This document shows positions 51,216 through 59,937 of a DNA stretch of 64,000 nt, piece after piece. This stretch comes from Sulfuricurvum sp. PC08-66. GTDB taxonomy: Bacteria > Campylobacterota > Campylobacteria > Campylobacterales > Sulfurimonadaceae. Every line of letters starts with the position of its first letter. The stretch's first letter is position 1. Where the stretch lies: positions 62,001-126,000 of the forward strand of contig JQIT01000003.1 of NCBI GenBank assembly GCA_000830255.1. Reading direction: 5' to 3'. Under the pieces are notes generated by a model. It searched no databases and had not been told where the DNA came from. It was given only the letters and a program-made list of their open reading frames with translations. The translations under genes and the position numbers were made by a program.

Positions 51216-51454
51216 TGGCATCACGTAACTCTGTATCGACGAAAATTATCAAATTTCTACTCTGGTTTGTCCTACTGTTGGGCATTATCGGTGTCATAAC
51301 GCCGACGCTTTTTGGCATCTTCGGCCCTATGATTAGTGCCCTTCCGTTAGGCACACCACGTAGCTTTATCGTGGCAGATTATGTGGGTGTTTTGACCCTC
51401 GTTCTCATGGTGGGAATGGCAAAATATTTCGCCTTCAAATGGGGATGGAGATAG
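51215..51454 (+). CDS. Two-span membrane microprotein coupled to sqr
   Basis: A 79-residue protein with two hydrophobic spans (about residues 10-35 and 52-72). Its ATG overlaps the sqr stop by one base (TAATG), so it is translated from the sqr message. I do not recognise a family. It may help dock the exported oxidoreductase to the membrane or quinone pool; that is inferred only from coupling. Confidence 0.7.
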   Translation: MASRNSVSTKIIKFLLWFVLLLGIIGVITPTLFGIFGPMISALPLGTPRSFIVADYVGVLTLVLMVGMAKYFAFKWGWR

Positions 51455-52023
51455 TGACCGATTGGGTCGAGATACATACGCTTTTGCACGAGCTCAAGCG
51501 TAGTGAGGTGTCGCACTTTTTCGCCTACAACGAAATCAAAAACATCCTCGTCGACCAACACGAAGTCACCTCTCTCGAATCGCTTCTCTTTGCCCTACTC
51601 AAAGAGCTAGATGAGAGCCAAAAAGAGGCAATTTTGCCCTATTTGATCACCTCAAGTAGCCCCAAACTCAACCGCATGGCGCTCTATGAGCTCTCCACCT
51701 CGCTCACACCTGCCGTCGTCCAAGCCCTACGCACCATCGTGCTAGACAAAAACAACGAATGGCCTAGAGAGAGTTGGGAACTCCTCGAAGAGTATCACAT
51801 CGATTTGGGTCTAGGTGTAGGTGATTTTGAAGCGTTACTCGAAAACGCAAACTATAAAAAACTCCTCTATTTAGCCCCTGCGATGAAACGCCTCGATGCA
51901 AAGGCAATAGCGCACCTCAAAGAGCGCTTCAAGAGTGAAATCCCCTCACGCACGCAACACACCTATGGCGATGTGACACTGCATAATTTTGAGGTGGAGA
52001 TACTGCTAAGGGCGATGGGGTAA
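51439..52023 (+). CDS. Helical hypothetical protein, HEAT-like
   Basis: A 194-residue soluble protein with no signal peptide. Alternating helices such as SLESLLFALLKELDESQKEA and LNRMALYELSTSLTPAVVQA suggest HEAT- or ARM-like repeats. I do not recognise a family. It overlaps the 3' end of the sqr-linked microprotein gene by 16 bases, so it belongs to that unit. The ATG at 51439 or the one at 51445 may be used. Confidence 0.6.
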   Translation: MGMEIVTDWVEIHTLLHELKRSEVSHFFAYNEIKNILVDQHEVTSLESLLFALLKELDESQKEAILPYLITSSSPKLNRMALYELSTSLTPAVVQALRTIVLDKNNEWPRESWELLEEYHIDLGLGVGDFEALLENANYKKLLYLAPAMKRLDAKAIAHLKERFKSEIPSRTQHTYGDVTLHNFEVEILLRAMG

Positions 52024-52030
52024 AAACCTT

Positions 52031-52630
52031 TTACAAAACAATAGTAGAGAGAATTTTTTCTATCTCTTCTCTTGAGCCTGTCTTTTCATCTTGACGTGTT
52101 CCTGCTCCTATCAAGAAAAAGTAATCGCCACGAGGCACAATCCAAAGCTGTGAAGATGTTGGAAATGCTCTTCCATCAGGAATTTCGAGTGTGTAATTTA
52201 TGCGTACATAGGCAGCATTGAGTGAACCAACCTTTGTGTCCATTGGGGGCTGAACAAGATTAAAATCTTGAAACATTTTTTGAAACTGTGGAAGAATCAG
52301 CCCTAAGATTTGTTTGGGGTCTACCCCTTTTAACTGCCCTAAGGGTTTAATATTTACTTTGATACTAGGATTTAAATCCTCAAAAGGTTCAGGATATTTT
52401 GTCATAGCGACCAATGGAGCCGTAGAGTATTTCAAAACATGTTGTTTATACTCATCATCCTTCATTTGCACCTTTTTGAGATTTTCTAAATTCTCTTGCG
52501 CTGTGACAAACTGCCAATCGCTTGGCTTAGTTATCTTGAAATTTACGGTCATACTTTCAAATTGATTGCCTTCTTGCGCGTACACAAAAAGCGGAAGCAG
52601 TAATACTATTAACCATTGCACTATTCTCAT
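52031..52630 (-). CDS. Exported hypothetical protein, PsbP/DcrB-like
   Basis: A 199-residue secreted protein with signal peptide MRIVQWLIVLLLPLFVYAQ. The pattern FKITKPSDWQFV near residue 32 and the later LWIVPRGDYFFLIGAGT recall the PsbP/DUF1795 fold, but the match is weak. The gene uses more A/T third bases than its neighbours. It converges on the helical gene with a 7-base gap. Confidence 0.6.
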   Translation of the reverse strand: MRIVQWLIVLLLPLFVYAQEGNQFESMTVNFKITKPSDWQFVTAQENLENLKKVQMKDDEYKQHVLKYSTAPLVAMTKYPEPFEDLNPSIKVNIKPLGQLKGVDPKQILGLILPQFQKMFQDFNLVQPPMDTKVGSLNAAYVRINYTLEIPDGRAFPTSSQLWIVPRGDYFFLIGAGTRQDEKTGSREEIEKILSTIVL

Positions 52631-52654
52631 ATTTTTCCTTTGTTGTTATTTATC

Positions 52655-53140
52655 CTACACCCGTATATCGAGTTTGCGTGGACCGCCCAATTGCGCCAAA
52701 TAATCTGTCAAAAATTGTTCGCTCTCAAATTTCTCACCCTCGATAGCGGGTCCATCTTGCAGACGTGCATTGAGCAGATTTTTGATCTGTTCGGCGCTGA
52801 CGACATCATCGTAGGCATCGAAGTAGTTGTAGACCATGCCTTGCTTGGTCGCGTTGTCTATCTCATGCTCCATTGCATACTGCATCGCGGCACTTCGTGA
52901 AGCCGCTTTTTCCAGTACCTGTGCGGCGAGACGTTTGTCCGCATCGCCCAATTGCATCGTCGCGCGTTCAAATGCCACGTATGCCTTGTCATCGAGATAC
53001 TCCAAGAGCGAAGTGCCGTAGGTTTGGCGCTTTTCTAGGGCGTCGATACCCTCTTGGACTTTGGTGGGTTGCGGCGTGGCAGGGGTGATGGTGCGTCCAT
53101 ATCCACCGTAAAAACTCTGATTTTGCGTAGCACTAATCAT
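52655..53140 (-). CDS. Conserved hypothetical cytosolic protein
   Basis: A 161-residue soluble, mainly helical protein without signal peptide or membrane span (YGTSLLEYLDDKAYVAFERA, DADKRLAAQVLEKAASR). I do not recognise a family. Good coding character and AAGGAGG before the ATG support it as real. It lies divergent from thyX and 24 bases past the start of the exported gene on the same strand. Confidence 0.62.
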   Translation of the reverse strand: MISATQNQSFYGGYGRTITPATPQPTKVQEGIDALEKRQTYGTSLLEYLDDKAYVAFERATMQLGDADKRLAAQVLEKAASRSAAMQYAMEHEIDNATKQGMVYNYFDAYDDVVSAEQIKNLLNARLQDGPAIEGEKFESEQFLTDYLAQLGGPRKLDIRV

Positions 53141-53208
53141 CTTCGCCTCCTTGCATTTACAAGCCCAAAAGCAAAGTGTATGCCATTCGTAACTAATATG
53201 ACTTTTGC

Positions 53209-53214
53209 TATACT
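53209..53214 (+). promoter_or_regulatory. Predicted extended -10 of thyX
   Basis: TGCTATACT includes TATACT with an extended TGn, 24 bases before the GTG start of thyX. It lies in the 98-base divergent gap. Confidence 0.5.
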
Positions 53215-53238
53215 ACGCCCACTTTTGGGAGGTGATTT

Positions 53239-54594
53239 GTGACTGTGACATTCTTGCCAAGTGCCTCTGCTCCTAGCGATATTGCTGTCTCTGCGGCGCG
53301 TACGTGCTACTTCCCCAATGGCATTGTCAAACCCGAAGCTAGCACCGCATGGCCACGTAAAGAGGCGCTGTTGGAGTCGATATTCAAGGCGGGTCACCAC
53401 ACCACACTGCAACATGCCCACGTGACGATGCTCATCGAGGGAATGAGTCGACACCTCATCTGGCGACTTCTGCACGCGCACACCTACTACAACTCCGAGC
53501 AAATCTCCCAACGCTACGCCAAAATGAAACAAGAGAATTTCTACTATCCACCCCAAGGAAAGCGCGACGAGTGGGAGGCGTTTTATGCGCAAAGCTACGC
53601 TGACTACGAAGCGCTCTTAGAGATGCTCACCCCTGCTATCACACCGCACCTGCCCAAATTTCGCCACGGTCAAGAGGCCAAAGTCGCCCAAGAGATGGCA
53701 CGCTACGTACTGCCTGTAGGTATGAGTGCCTATCTCTACCACACCGCAAATATCGTAACACTATTGCGCTATATCGCTGTGGCGCCCACGATGCCCGAAG
53801 CACGCGCTGAAGCCATGGAGTTCGCCGCGCTGTTAGAGACCAATCTCTTGGCGCTTGACCCTGCCCTAGCACCCCTCATCGAGCACGCCAAAGCCTCTCG
53901 TCCTACCTTCCCCACTATCGATATCATCGCACTCAAAAACCGTATCGATGCCCAAAGTGATGTGACCGTCTACGATGTCGTGGGCGAGATAGATGCATCG
54001 ACGATAGGTATCAACTACGCCGATGTCCTACGTGCTAGCCAAATGAGTCACGACACCAATATTCTAGGGGGGTTTAGCACGGCAATACGCCTAAGCTTCT
54101 CCGCCGATGCTCAAAACCAACGCCACCGCAAATCCCCAGCCATACGCCCTGCCATCGAGCCTACCTATGTGCGCGATGCCTATACGCCACCTCTCATCGC
54201 CCAACATCCACAAGCCTATGCGCTCTACCGTGCGAGCATCGAACGTTCCTATGAGTTCTTCGATGCGCAACGTGCACGCATGGGCTTCGGCGAGGCTATC
54301 TATGCACTGTCTAATGCGCACCGTATCGACATCGTAGAGCGCAACGATTTTGCCGCGTTCGCCCACAAAGCCCAGATGCGTCTGTGCTACAACGCCCAAC
54401 AAGAGATATACGACATCGTCTATGAGCAAGTGACACAACTACGTGCAATGGGTGTAGCAGGGAGCCAATACCTCTTGCCGCCTTGTAGCGTGCGTGCCGC
54501 CCAAGGTATCCACCCCATCTGTCCAGAGGGCACTCGCTACTGCGGCGTCAAGGTGTGGAAACTTGACTTTGCCCACTATCGACGTACTTTTTAA
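53239..54594 (+). CDS. thyX: Double-length flavin-dependent thymidylate synthase
   Basis: A 451-residue ThyX-family protein, about twice the usual size. The first half holds RHLIWRLLHAHTYYNSEQIS with QRY after it and MSAYLYHTANIVTLLRY; the second half holds QNQRHR and YNAQQEIYDIVYEQV. The classical RHRxxSxNExSxRY signature is split between the halves, as in the long two-domain ThyX forms. It makes dTMP from dUMP with FAD and methylenetetrahydrofolate. The start is GTG after GGGAGGTGA. No thyA is present in the window. Confidence 0.85.
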   Translation: MTVTFLPSASAPSDIAVSAARTCYFPNGIVKPEASTAWPRKEALLESIFKAGHHTTLQHAHVTMLIEGMSRHLIWRLLHAHTYYNSEQISQRYAKMKQENFYYPPQGKRDEWEAFYAQSYADYEALLEMLTPAITPHLPKFRHGQEAKVAQEMARYVLPVGMSAYLYHTANIVTLLRYIAVAPTMPEARAEAMEFAALLETNLLALDPALAPLIEHAKASRPTFPTIDIIALKNRIDAQSDVTVYDVVGEIDASTIGINYADVLRASQMSHDTNILGGFSTAIRLSFSADAQNQRHRKSPAIRPAIEPTYVRDAYTPPLIAQHPQAYALYRASIERSYEFFDAQRARMGFGEAIYALSNAHRIDIVERNDFAAFAHKAQMRLCYNAQQEIYDIVYEQVTQLRAMGVAGSQYLLPPCSVRAAQGIHPICPEGTRYCGVKVWKLDFAHYRRTF

Positions 54595-54606
54595 AAAGGA
54601 AAAAAA

Positions 54607-54843
54607 ATGAAAAAAATCGCCCTTGCACTTTTGCCCCTACTCTTTGTCGCTGGATGCTCCAACATGACCATCAATGGTTTGGTTTGCCCCACCAACGACC
54701 AAGCCCAAATCATAGGCGACCTACAACAGTGTCATGTTTATGACCTCGATGCTGTCGACAAAGCGCTCCAAGACCCTGACTGCAAAGCGTGCCTCGAGGC
54801 CAAAGGCTACAAAGTCGCCACCGACCTCAATGAGACCAAGTAG
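54607..54843 (+). CDS. Small cysteine-containing lipoprotein
   Basis: A 78-residue lipoprotein with lipobox LFVAGC and a short domain with four further cysteines (VCPTND, QQCHV, CKAC). No family recognised. It starts 12 bases after thyX behind AAAAGGA, and its end overlaps the dGTPase start by 14 bases. Cysteine pairs suggest disulfide bonds in the periplasm. Confidence 0.72.
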   Translation: MKKIALALLPLLFVAGCSNMTINGLVCPTNDQAQIIGDLQQCHVYDLDAVDKALQDPDCKACLEAKGYKVATDLNETK

Positions 54844-55936
54844 TCGCTTTCACGCTATCGATGAGGACTTTCGTGCCCCCTATGCGCGCGACCGTGACCG
54901 TATTATTCACGCCAAAAGTTTTCGTAGACTAGAGTACAAAACCCAAGTATTCCTCAACCAAGATGGCGATTTTTTCCGTACACGCCTCACCCATACGCTA
55001 GAGGTTTCACAAATTGCACGCGCCTTGGCCAAAGAGCTAGGGCTTCAAGAGTCTCTAGCCGAGGCAATCGCCTATGCGCATGACCTAGGGCATACCCCTT
55101 TTGGGCATGCAGGAGGTGATGCGCTGGATGAACTGCTCAAAGCCGACGGTCATGCACACGGTTTTGAGCACAATTTTCAAAGTTTTCGTACTGTCACTTC
55201 ACTAGAGAAACGCTATTTGGCCTTTGATGGACTCAACCTCACCTACGCTACGCTAGAGGGTATTCTCAAGCACTCTTACCCCTACGAAAAAGCCTTTTTG
55301 CCCTCGACGCTTGTGGAGCTTTTTGCACTGCACAAGCATCCAAGCCTAGAGGCGATGGTCGTCGATAGAGCCGATGAGATAGCCTATATGAGCCACGATA
55401 TCGAGGACGGTATCAATGCAGGGCTGATTACCTTTGAGACACTAGGCGACAATGACATCATCCAAGCTGTCCAAGCGCGTATCGCCCAAGAGGGTGTCTC
55501 CTACGCCACGCACCCCTCGATATACCTCTATCGCTTCAGCTCACACCTCATCAATCATCTGGTCTACTCTCTCATCGACCACTCACGAGGCGCTATTGTG
55601 CCTTCTGAAGAGCCTGCCTGTGGCATGCTCGATGCGCACGCGCCACTGCCTATTGGCTTTGCGCCTACGATGGAGACGCAAATCAAACAGCTCAAAAAGG
55701 TACTCTACCAAAAGCTCTATCGACACCCACAAATCGTGCGCAAAATGCACGCAGGCAAGGAGTGTATCGGTGGGCTATATCGCGCCTTGACAAAAGATAA
55801 GCATCTTTTGCCGCTAGAACACCAAGCGCTTTTAGAGCTACGTGCGCCCCACCGCGTCATAGCAGACTATATCGCTACGCTTTCAGATCGTGAGGCGCTA
55901 CGCCTCTATCAAGAGCTCTATGGGTTTGGGCTCTAA
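54830..55936 (+). CDS. dgt: dGTP triphosphohydrolase
   Basis: A 368-residue HD-domain nucleotide hydrolase that removes triphosphate from dGTP and shapes the dNTP pool. Motifs include SFRRLEYKTQVF, TRLTHTLEVSQIARAL, YAHDLGHTPFGHAG (the HD pair) and DRADEIAYMSHDIEDG. The ATG at 54830 gives MRPSSRFHAIDEDFRAPYAR, which fits the family start; it lies within the lipoprotein gene's end. Neighbour thyX also concerns dNTP supply. Confidence 0.92.
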   Translation: MRPSSRFHAIDEDFRAPYARDRDRIIHAKSFRRLEYKTQVFLNQDGDFFRTRLTHTLEVSQIARALAKELGLQESLAEAIAYAHDLGHTPFGHAGGDALDELLKADGHAHGFEHNFQSFRTVTSLEKRYLAFDGLNLTYATLEGILKHSYPYEKAFLPSTLVELFALHKHPSLEAMVVDRADEIAYMSHDIEDGINAGLITFETLGDNDIIQAVQARIAQEGVSYATHPSIYLYRFSSHLINHLVYSLIDHSRGAIVPSEEPACGMLDAHAPLPIGFAPTMETQIKQLKKVLYQKLYRHPQIVRKMHAGKECIGGLYRALTKDKHLLPLEHQALLELRAPHRVIADYIATLSDREALRLYQELYGFGL

Positions 55937-55937
55937 G

Positions 55938-57458
55938 ATGCGCCGCTTCTTTTTACTCCTTTTGCCGTTGTTGCTTTGGTCACAAGAGGAAGAGACATGG
56001 CAATTGGGTATTCACACCTACACCATGCCCTATTCACTCACAGGTATGCCCAGCTCACTCTATCTCAACGATTATGACCTTGGCTACACCAACAAAGCAC
56101 TCATAAATTTAGAGCAAATCAACACTATCGATGCCCTCACAGGGGCTGAAATCTACACCCTTAGCGAAGGGGTTTTGTTCTCCTTGGGTATAGCCCAAGC
56201 AGGTAAACAAAGCCCCTCTACCCAAATCAATTTTATGATGGGTGGCAAACCTACCCTCTTTTCGAGTCGGTTTTTGACCCTTTCACTGCCGTTGCAAGTG
56301 GGATTGGGCTATATTCAAAGCGGCTTTGGGGAGTTGAACGTAGAAGGAAGCGGCACAAGCATTCGCACCTCTGTCACGCCTCAGGGTGAGACAATGCTCA
56401 TCGATGAGGGTGAGTATCTTTCGCTCATACAATTAGGAATGACCTACCGTGCAGGCGTAGATGTCACGCTCAATATCACAGAGCGTTTGGGCTTTTATGT
56501 CGCACTGCACTACCTCAATTGGCTCAAATTTGACGCGGGTATCTATGCGGGCATCATCGAGCTTCACGGCAATGACGCATGGGACAGTAACCCTACGACC
56601 GCCCCCAATGAGGATAAAAATCCTCTCGAAAACTTCCAAAGCGCCTTTGGGGGCTTTATGACCAACTTCGGTCTTTCGTATACTTTTGGGACGACACCTA
56701 GCCAACGTGAAGAGGAGTTACGTCGCGCGCAAGAGGAGGAGCGTCTCGTGCAAGAGCGTGAAGCAGCCTATGCCCAACGACAAGCCCAAGAGCGCTTACT
56801 AGAGCAAGAGCGATTGGCGCAAGAAGAGTTAGCGCGTGCCACAGCGCGCGAAGAGGCACAAAAAGCGCTTCAAGTCCAAATCGATGCCCAAAAATGTCGC
56901 CTCACACTGCCCGAATGGATATACACGGGAGAGGAGTGCCAAGAGGGTCTTGCACACGGTGCAGGCAAAGCGCACGACTACGCCATGATGCACTTCTTCA
57001 AAGGGGAGTTTGTCAAGGGTGAGTTCGCCAAAGGGCGACTGATGATGCTCGATGAGTTGGTCTTCGATGGCGCTTTTGAGGAGAACAAGCCTCATGGCGA
57101 GGGCATGTGTAGCTATGAGGGTGAAATCGAAAAGTGCGAAATGTATCTGGGCAAACGTATCGATATGCTCTACAAAATGCGCCTCGAAAATGCCAAACAA
57201 GATGCCAAAGCCGAAGAGCGCCGCCGCATCGAGAAGCTAGAGCGCGAAGAGCAACGTCGATTGGAGCAAGAGTCTCGTGCTTTTGAGACCACAAACAGTA
57301 CACAAGAGACATCTGCTACAGGCTCAAAGGTTGGTGATGCGGTAGTAGATTGTGCGATAGGACTTGCCGCGATGGAGGCGTGCAAAAATTTACCGTGGCC
57401 TGCTGATGAGATTTGCAAAGCCGCCGCAAGGGCGCAGTTTCCCACTTGTATTAAATAA
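55938..57458 (+). CDS. Exported barrel-like/coiled-coil/MORN protein
   Basis: A 506-residue envelope protein. Signal peptide (MRRFFLLLLPLLLWSQ), then about 240 residues rich in alternating strands and aromatics that look like an outer membrane beta domain (LTLSLPLQVGLGYIQSGFGE), a highly charged coiled coil (about residues 255-315), a MORN-like segment (EFVKGEFAKGRLMM, FDGAFEENKPHGEGMCSYEG), a second coiled coil and a Cys-containing tail. I know no named family with this order. It follows dgt by one base. Confidence 0.65.
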   Translation: MRRFFLLLLPLLLWSQEEETWQLGIHTYTMPYSLTGMPSSLYLNDYDLGYTNKALINLEQINTIDALTGAEIYTLSEGVLFSLGIAQAGKQSPSTQINFMMGGKPTLFSSRFLTLSLPLQVGLGYIQSGFGELNVEGSGTSIRTSVTPQGETMLIDEGEYLSLIQLGMTYRAGVDVTLNITERLGFYVALHYLNWLKFDAGIYAGIIELHGNDAWDSNPTTAPNEDKNPLENFQSAFGGFMTNFGLSYTFGTTPSQREEELRRAQEEERLVQEREAAYAQRQAQERLLEQERLAQEELARATAREEAQKALQVQIDAQKCRLTLPEWIYTGEECQEGLAHGAGKAHDYAMMHFFKGEFVKGEFAKGRLMMLDELVFDGAFEENKPHGEGMCSYEGEIEKCEMYLGKRIDMLYKMRLENAKQDAKAEERRRIEKLEREEQRRLEQESRAFETTNSTQETSATGSKVGDAVVDCAIGLAAMEACKNLPWPADEICKAAARAQFPTCIK

Positions 57459-57485
57459 TACTCAAAAATCTAGCTAGCTACTGCT

Positions 57486-57869
57486 CTACTTCGCGCTTTT
57501 GAGTTTGATGACGACGTGATTGAGGCGTTCGAAGTCACTTTGTAAATGAGGATAGCGCTTAATTAGGTCAAGCGTCGTACGCGCAAACATCCGCGCATTG
57601 CAATTAGGATGCATCAAGAATAGCTCAAATGAACGCATCGATGTAGGCGTCTCTTGGATGAAACGTCCACTGTTGACCAATCCATCGAACGCCTCTTGAA
57701 TCGTTTGTGCGCTACTGCTTGGGTCGCGCAAAATATCGTTGAGGGTGCGTACGGTTTTGAGCTCTACTTGCTCTATGACTTCGTGGTTTGTTTTGAAAAT
57801 AAGCAGATAAAAGATAACAATGACAATAAGCACCACAAACGCAATGACACCTATTACCATTGCATCCAT
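57486..57869 (-). CDS. Membrane-anchored hypothetical protein
   Basis: A 127-residue protein with one N-terminal span (VIGVIAFVVLIVIVIFYLLI) and a cytoplasmic helical domain (ELKTVRTLNDILRDPSSSAQ, LIKRYPHLQSDFERL). No family recognised. Its ATG overlaps the purT stop by one base (TAATG), so it is expressed with purT. Confidence 0.65.
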   Translation of the reverse strand: MDAMVIGVIAFVVLIVIVIFYLLIFKTNHEVIEQVELKTVRTLNDILRDPSSSAQTIQEAFDGLVNSGRFIQETPTSMRSFELFLMHPNCNARMFARTTLDLIKRYPHLQSDFERLNHVVIKLKSAK

Positions 57870-59032
57870 TACGCGTCCTTGATGTGGGCGATAAGTTTTC
57901 TGGCTTTTTCTAGCGCGGCTTCGACCTTGTCAAAGACGAGCGCCACAGCCAATCGACGCCCTTTGTGCGCTTCGGGTTTGCCAAAGATGCGCACCGTGGA
58001 GTTGGCGCTAAAGAGGCTTGTGTCTACCTCAAGTGCAGGGGTGTGACTCTCGGCAGTGCTTTTGAATGCGGCACTTGCCCCCTCGCCGTAAAAGGTAAAA
58101 TCCAAGGGCAATCCCAACACCGCGCGAATATGCAGAGCAAATTCGCTTTGGCTTTGGGTGATAAGCGTCACTAGCCCTGTATCGTGCGGACGCGGTGAGA
58201 CCTCACTGAAGTAGACGGTGTCGCCTTTGACAAAAAGCTCCACCCCAAAAATACCACGCCCGCCTAGACCGTCTGTGATAGTTTTGGCGATGGTTTTAGC
58301 ATTTTCGAGCGCCTTGGGCGACATGCGCATCGGCTGCCAGCTGAAGATATAATCGCCATCCTTTTGGATATGTCCGATAGGCTCACAAAAGAGCGTTTGG
58401 GTCTCGTGACGTGCGGTGAGCATCGTAATCTCATAATCAAAATCGATAAACGCCTCGACGATCAGCTCACTGGCATCGCCACGCGCCTCTTTTGCCATCT
58501 CCCAACTACGCTCAATATCACTAGGGCTTTTGGCGACGCTTTGTCCATGACCAGAACTCGACATGACAGGCTTGATAACGCACGGGAATCCCATACGCCC
58601 TGCCGCTTCACGCAACCCCTCGAGGGTGGTGACAAACTCATAAGGACCTGTAGGAAGTCCCAACGCTTCAGCGGCAAATTGACGGATACGTTTGCGGTTC
58701 ATCGTCTTCGAAACAGCATCAGCATTGGGGATGATGTGGTACCCTTTTGCTTCGGCTTCGAAAAGTGCATCGATACTAATAGCCTCGATCTCAGGGAGGA
58801 TATAGGTAGGTTTTTCGGCTTCGATGAGCGCCAAGAGCGCCGCTTTGTCTTGCATGTTGATGACATGGGCACGGTGGGCGACTTGGTGGGCAGGAGCGTT
58901 GGCGTAGCGGTCTACCGCGACCACCTCGATGCCCAAGCGTTGTGCCTCGATTGCGACCTCTTTGCCTAGCTCTCCAGAGCCTAAAAGCATAATTTTTATC
59001 GAATTTTTTTGGAGAGGTGCGGGAAAAAGCAT
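57869..59032 (-). CDS. purT: Formate-dependent GAR transformylase PurT
   Basis: A 387-residue ATP-grasp enzyme that formylates glycinamide ribonucleotide with formate and ATP in purine synthesis. Motifs: [56 protein letters not shown] and [11 protein letters not shown]. Use of formate instead of formyl-THF suits an organism with formate metabolism. It is coupled to a small membrane protein gene downstream. Confidence 0.97.
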   Translation of the reverse strand: MLFPAPLQKNSIKIMLLGSGELGKEVAIEAQRLGIEVVAVDRYANAPAHQVAHRAHVINMQDKAALLALIEAEKPTYILPEIEAISIDALFEAEAKGYHIIPNADAVSKTMNRKRIRQFAAEALGLPTGPYEFVTTLEGLREAAGRMGFPCVIKPVMSSSGHGQSVAKSPSDIERSWEMAKEARGDASELIVEAFIDFDYEITMLTARHETQTLFCEPIGHIQKDGDYIFSWQPMRMSPKALENAKTIAKTITDGLGGRGIFGVELFVKGDTVYFSEVSPRPHDTGLVTLITQSQSEFALHIRAVLGLPLDFTFYGEGASAAFKSTAESHTPALEVDTSLFSANSTVRIFGKPEAHKGRRLAVALVFDKVEAALEKARKLIAHIKDA

Positions 59033-59062
59033 GCTTGACCTTTGAGGGAAAAATAGTGCGGC

Positions 59063-59068
59063 ATTATA
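59063..59068 (-). promoter_or_regulatory. Predicted extended -10 of purT
   Basis: TGGTATAAT on the minus strand gives TATAAT with an extended TGn, 30 bases before the purT ATG. It is one of the best promoter matches in the window. Confidence 0.6.
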
Positions 59069-59126
59069 CCATTTAACAAAAAATTAACGATTTTTGCGCA
59101 TAATCGCCACCAAAAGAGGAGTATAT

Positions 59127-59873
59127 ATGGCAAGTATCGATATTTGGACCGTCTTCGTTGTGGCGTTTTTAGGCTCAGTGGGGCACTGTATTGGGATGTG
59201 TGGAGGTTTTATTTTGGCCTACAGTGGTGCTAAAATAGGCACTGATTGGAGCAGAGCGCACCAAAGCATGGCGCACTTTCTCTACAACATCGGACGCGTC
59301 ACAAGCTACGTCATTTTGGGCGCCATTTTTGGGCTTATCGGGAGTGCTTTTATCATTACGCTCTCTACGTGGGGCGTGTTGCTTATCGTCGTGGGGCTTT
59401 TGATGGTGTTGATGGGGCTTTCGCTCATGGGCAAGCTTCGATTTTTGACCGTTATCGAGTCAAGCATCGCTAGCTCCAAACTCTACGCTTCACTCTATCG
59501 CCGCACTATTGCCTCGCCTTCATTGGGGAGTTTTTATCTACTAGGCGTACTCAACGGCTTTGTGCCGTGTGGTTTGGTCTATATTTTTGGCACCTTTGCC
59601 CTCTCAAGCGGCTCTATCGTCGATGGGATGCTTATCATGGCGGTCTTTGGGGTAGCGACAATTCCTACGCTTTTCACCTTTGGATTTTTGGCAGGGCTTA
59701 TCCAAAAGAGCCGTTTTCGCGCTTTAGCGCTCACCATTGCAGCGCTGTTGGTCATGGGGTACGGTCTCTTTACCCTTGCCAAAGGTACGATGATGCTGGT
59801 CAAACCTGACATGATTGAGACCAAAATCGAGATGATGAAAACCAAAGAGCTTCAACTCCTCAACGCCAAATAG
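59127..59873 (+). CDS. SafE/DsbD_2-type membrane protein (copy 2)
   Basis: A 248-residue paralogue of the protein at 15289-16017, sharing GHCIGMCGGFI near residue 20, YNIGRVTSYVILG and NGFVPCGLVY. Six or more spans. The C-terminus lacks the His-Cys tail of copy 1 and is Lys/Met rich (KIEMMKTKE). It probably handles copper, thiols or a sulfur species across the inner membrane; substrate not readable. The ATG at 59127 follows GAGGAG. It precedes arsB by 64 bases. Confidence 0.8.
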   Translation: MASIDIWTVFVVAFLGSVGHCIGMCGGFILAYSGAKIGTDWSRAHQSMAHFLYNIGRVTSYVILGAIFGLIGSAFIITLSTWGVLLIVVGLLMVLMGLSLMGKLRFLTVIESSIASSKLYASLYRRTIASPSLGSFYLLGVLNGFVPCGLVYIFGTFALSSGSIVDGMLIMAVFGVATIPTLFTFGFLAGLIQKSRFRALALTIAALLVMGYGLFTLAKGTMMLVKPDMIETKIEMMKTKELQLLNAK

Positions 59874-59882
59874 CTAAATCAA

Positions 59883-59896
59883 TATATCTTGATATA
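59883..59896. promoter_or_regulatory. Operator-like palindrome before arsB
   Basis: TATATC-TT-GATATA is a perfect 6-bp inverted repeat 41 bases before the arsB ATG. It overlaps TATAAC (59893-59898), a possible -10. ArsR/SmtB-family repressors bind A/T-rich repeats of this kind over promoters. No arsR gene is present in the window. Confidence 0.5.
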
Positions 59897-59937
59897 ACAA
59901 ATCTGCGTTACAATGCCTCCAAATTTGGGGGCACCTT

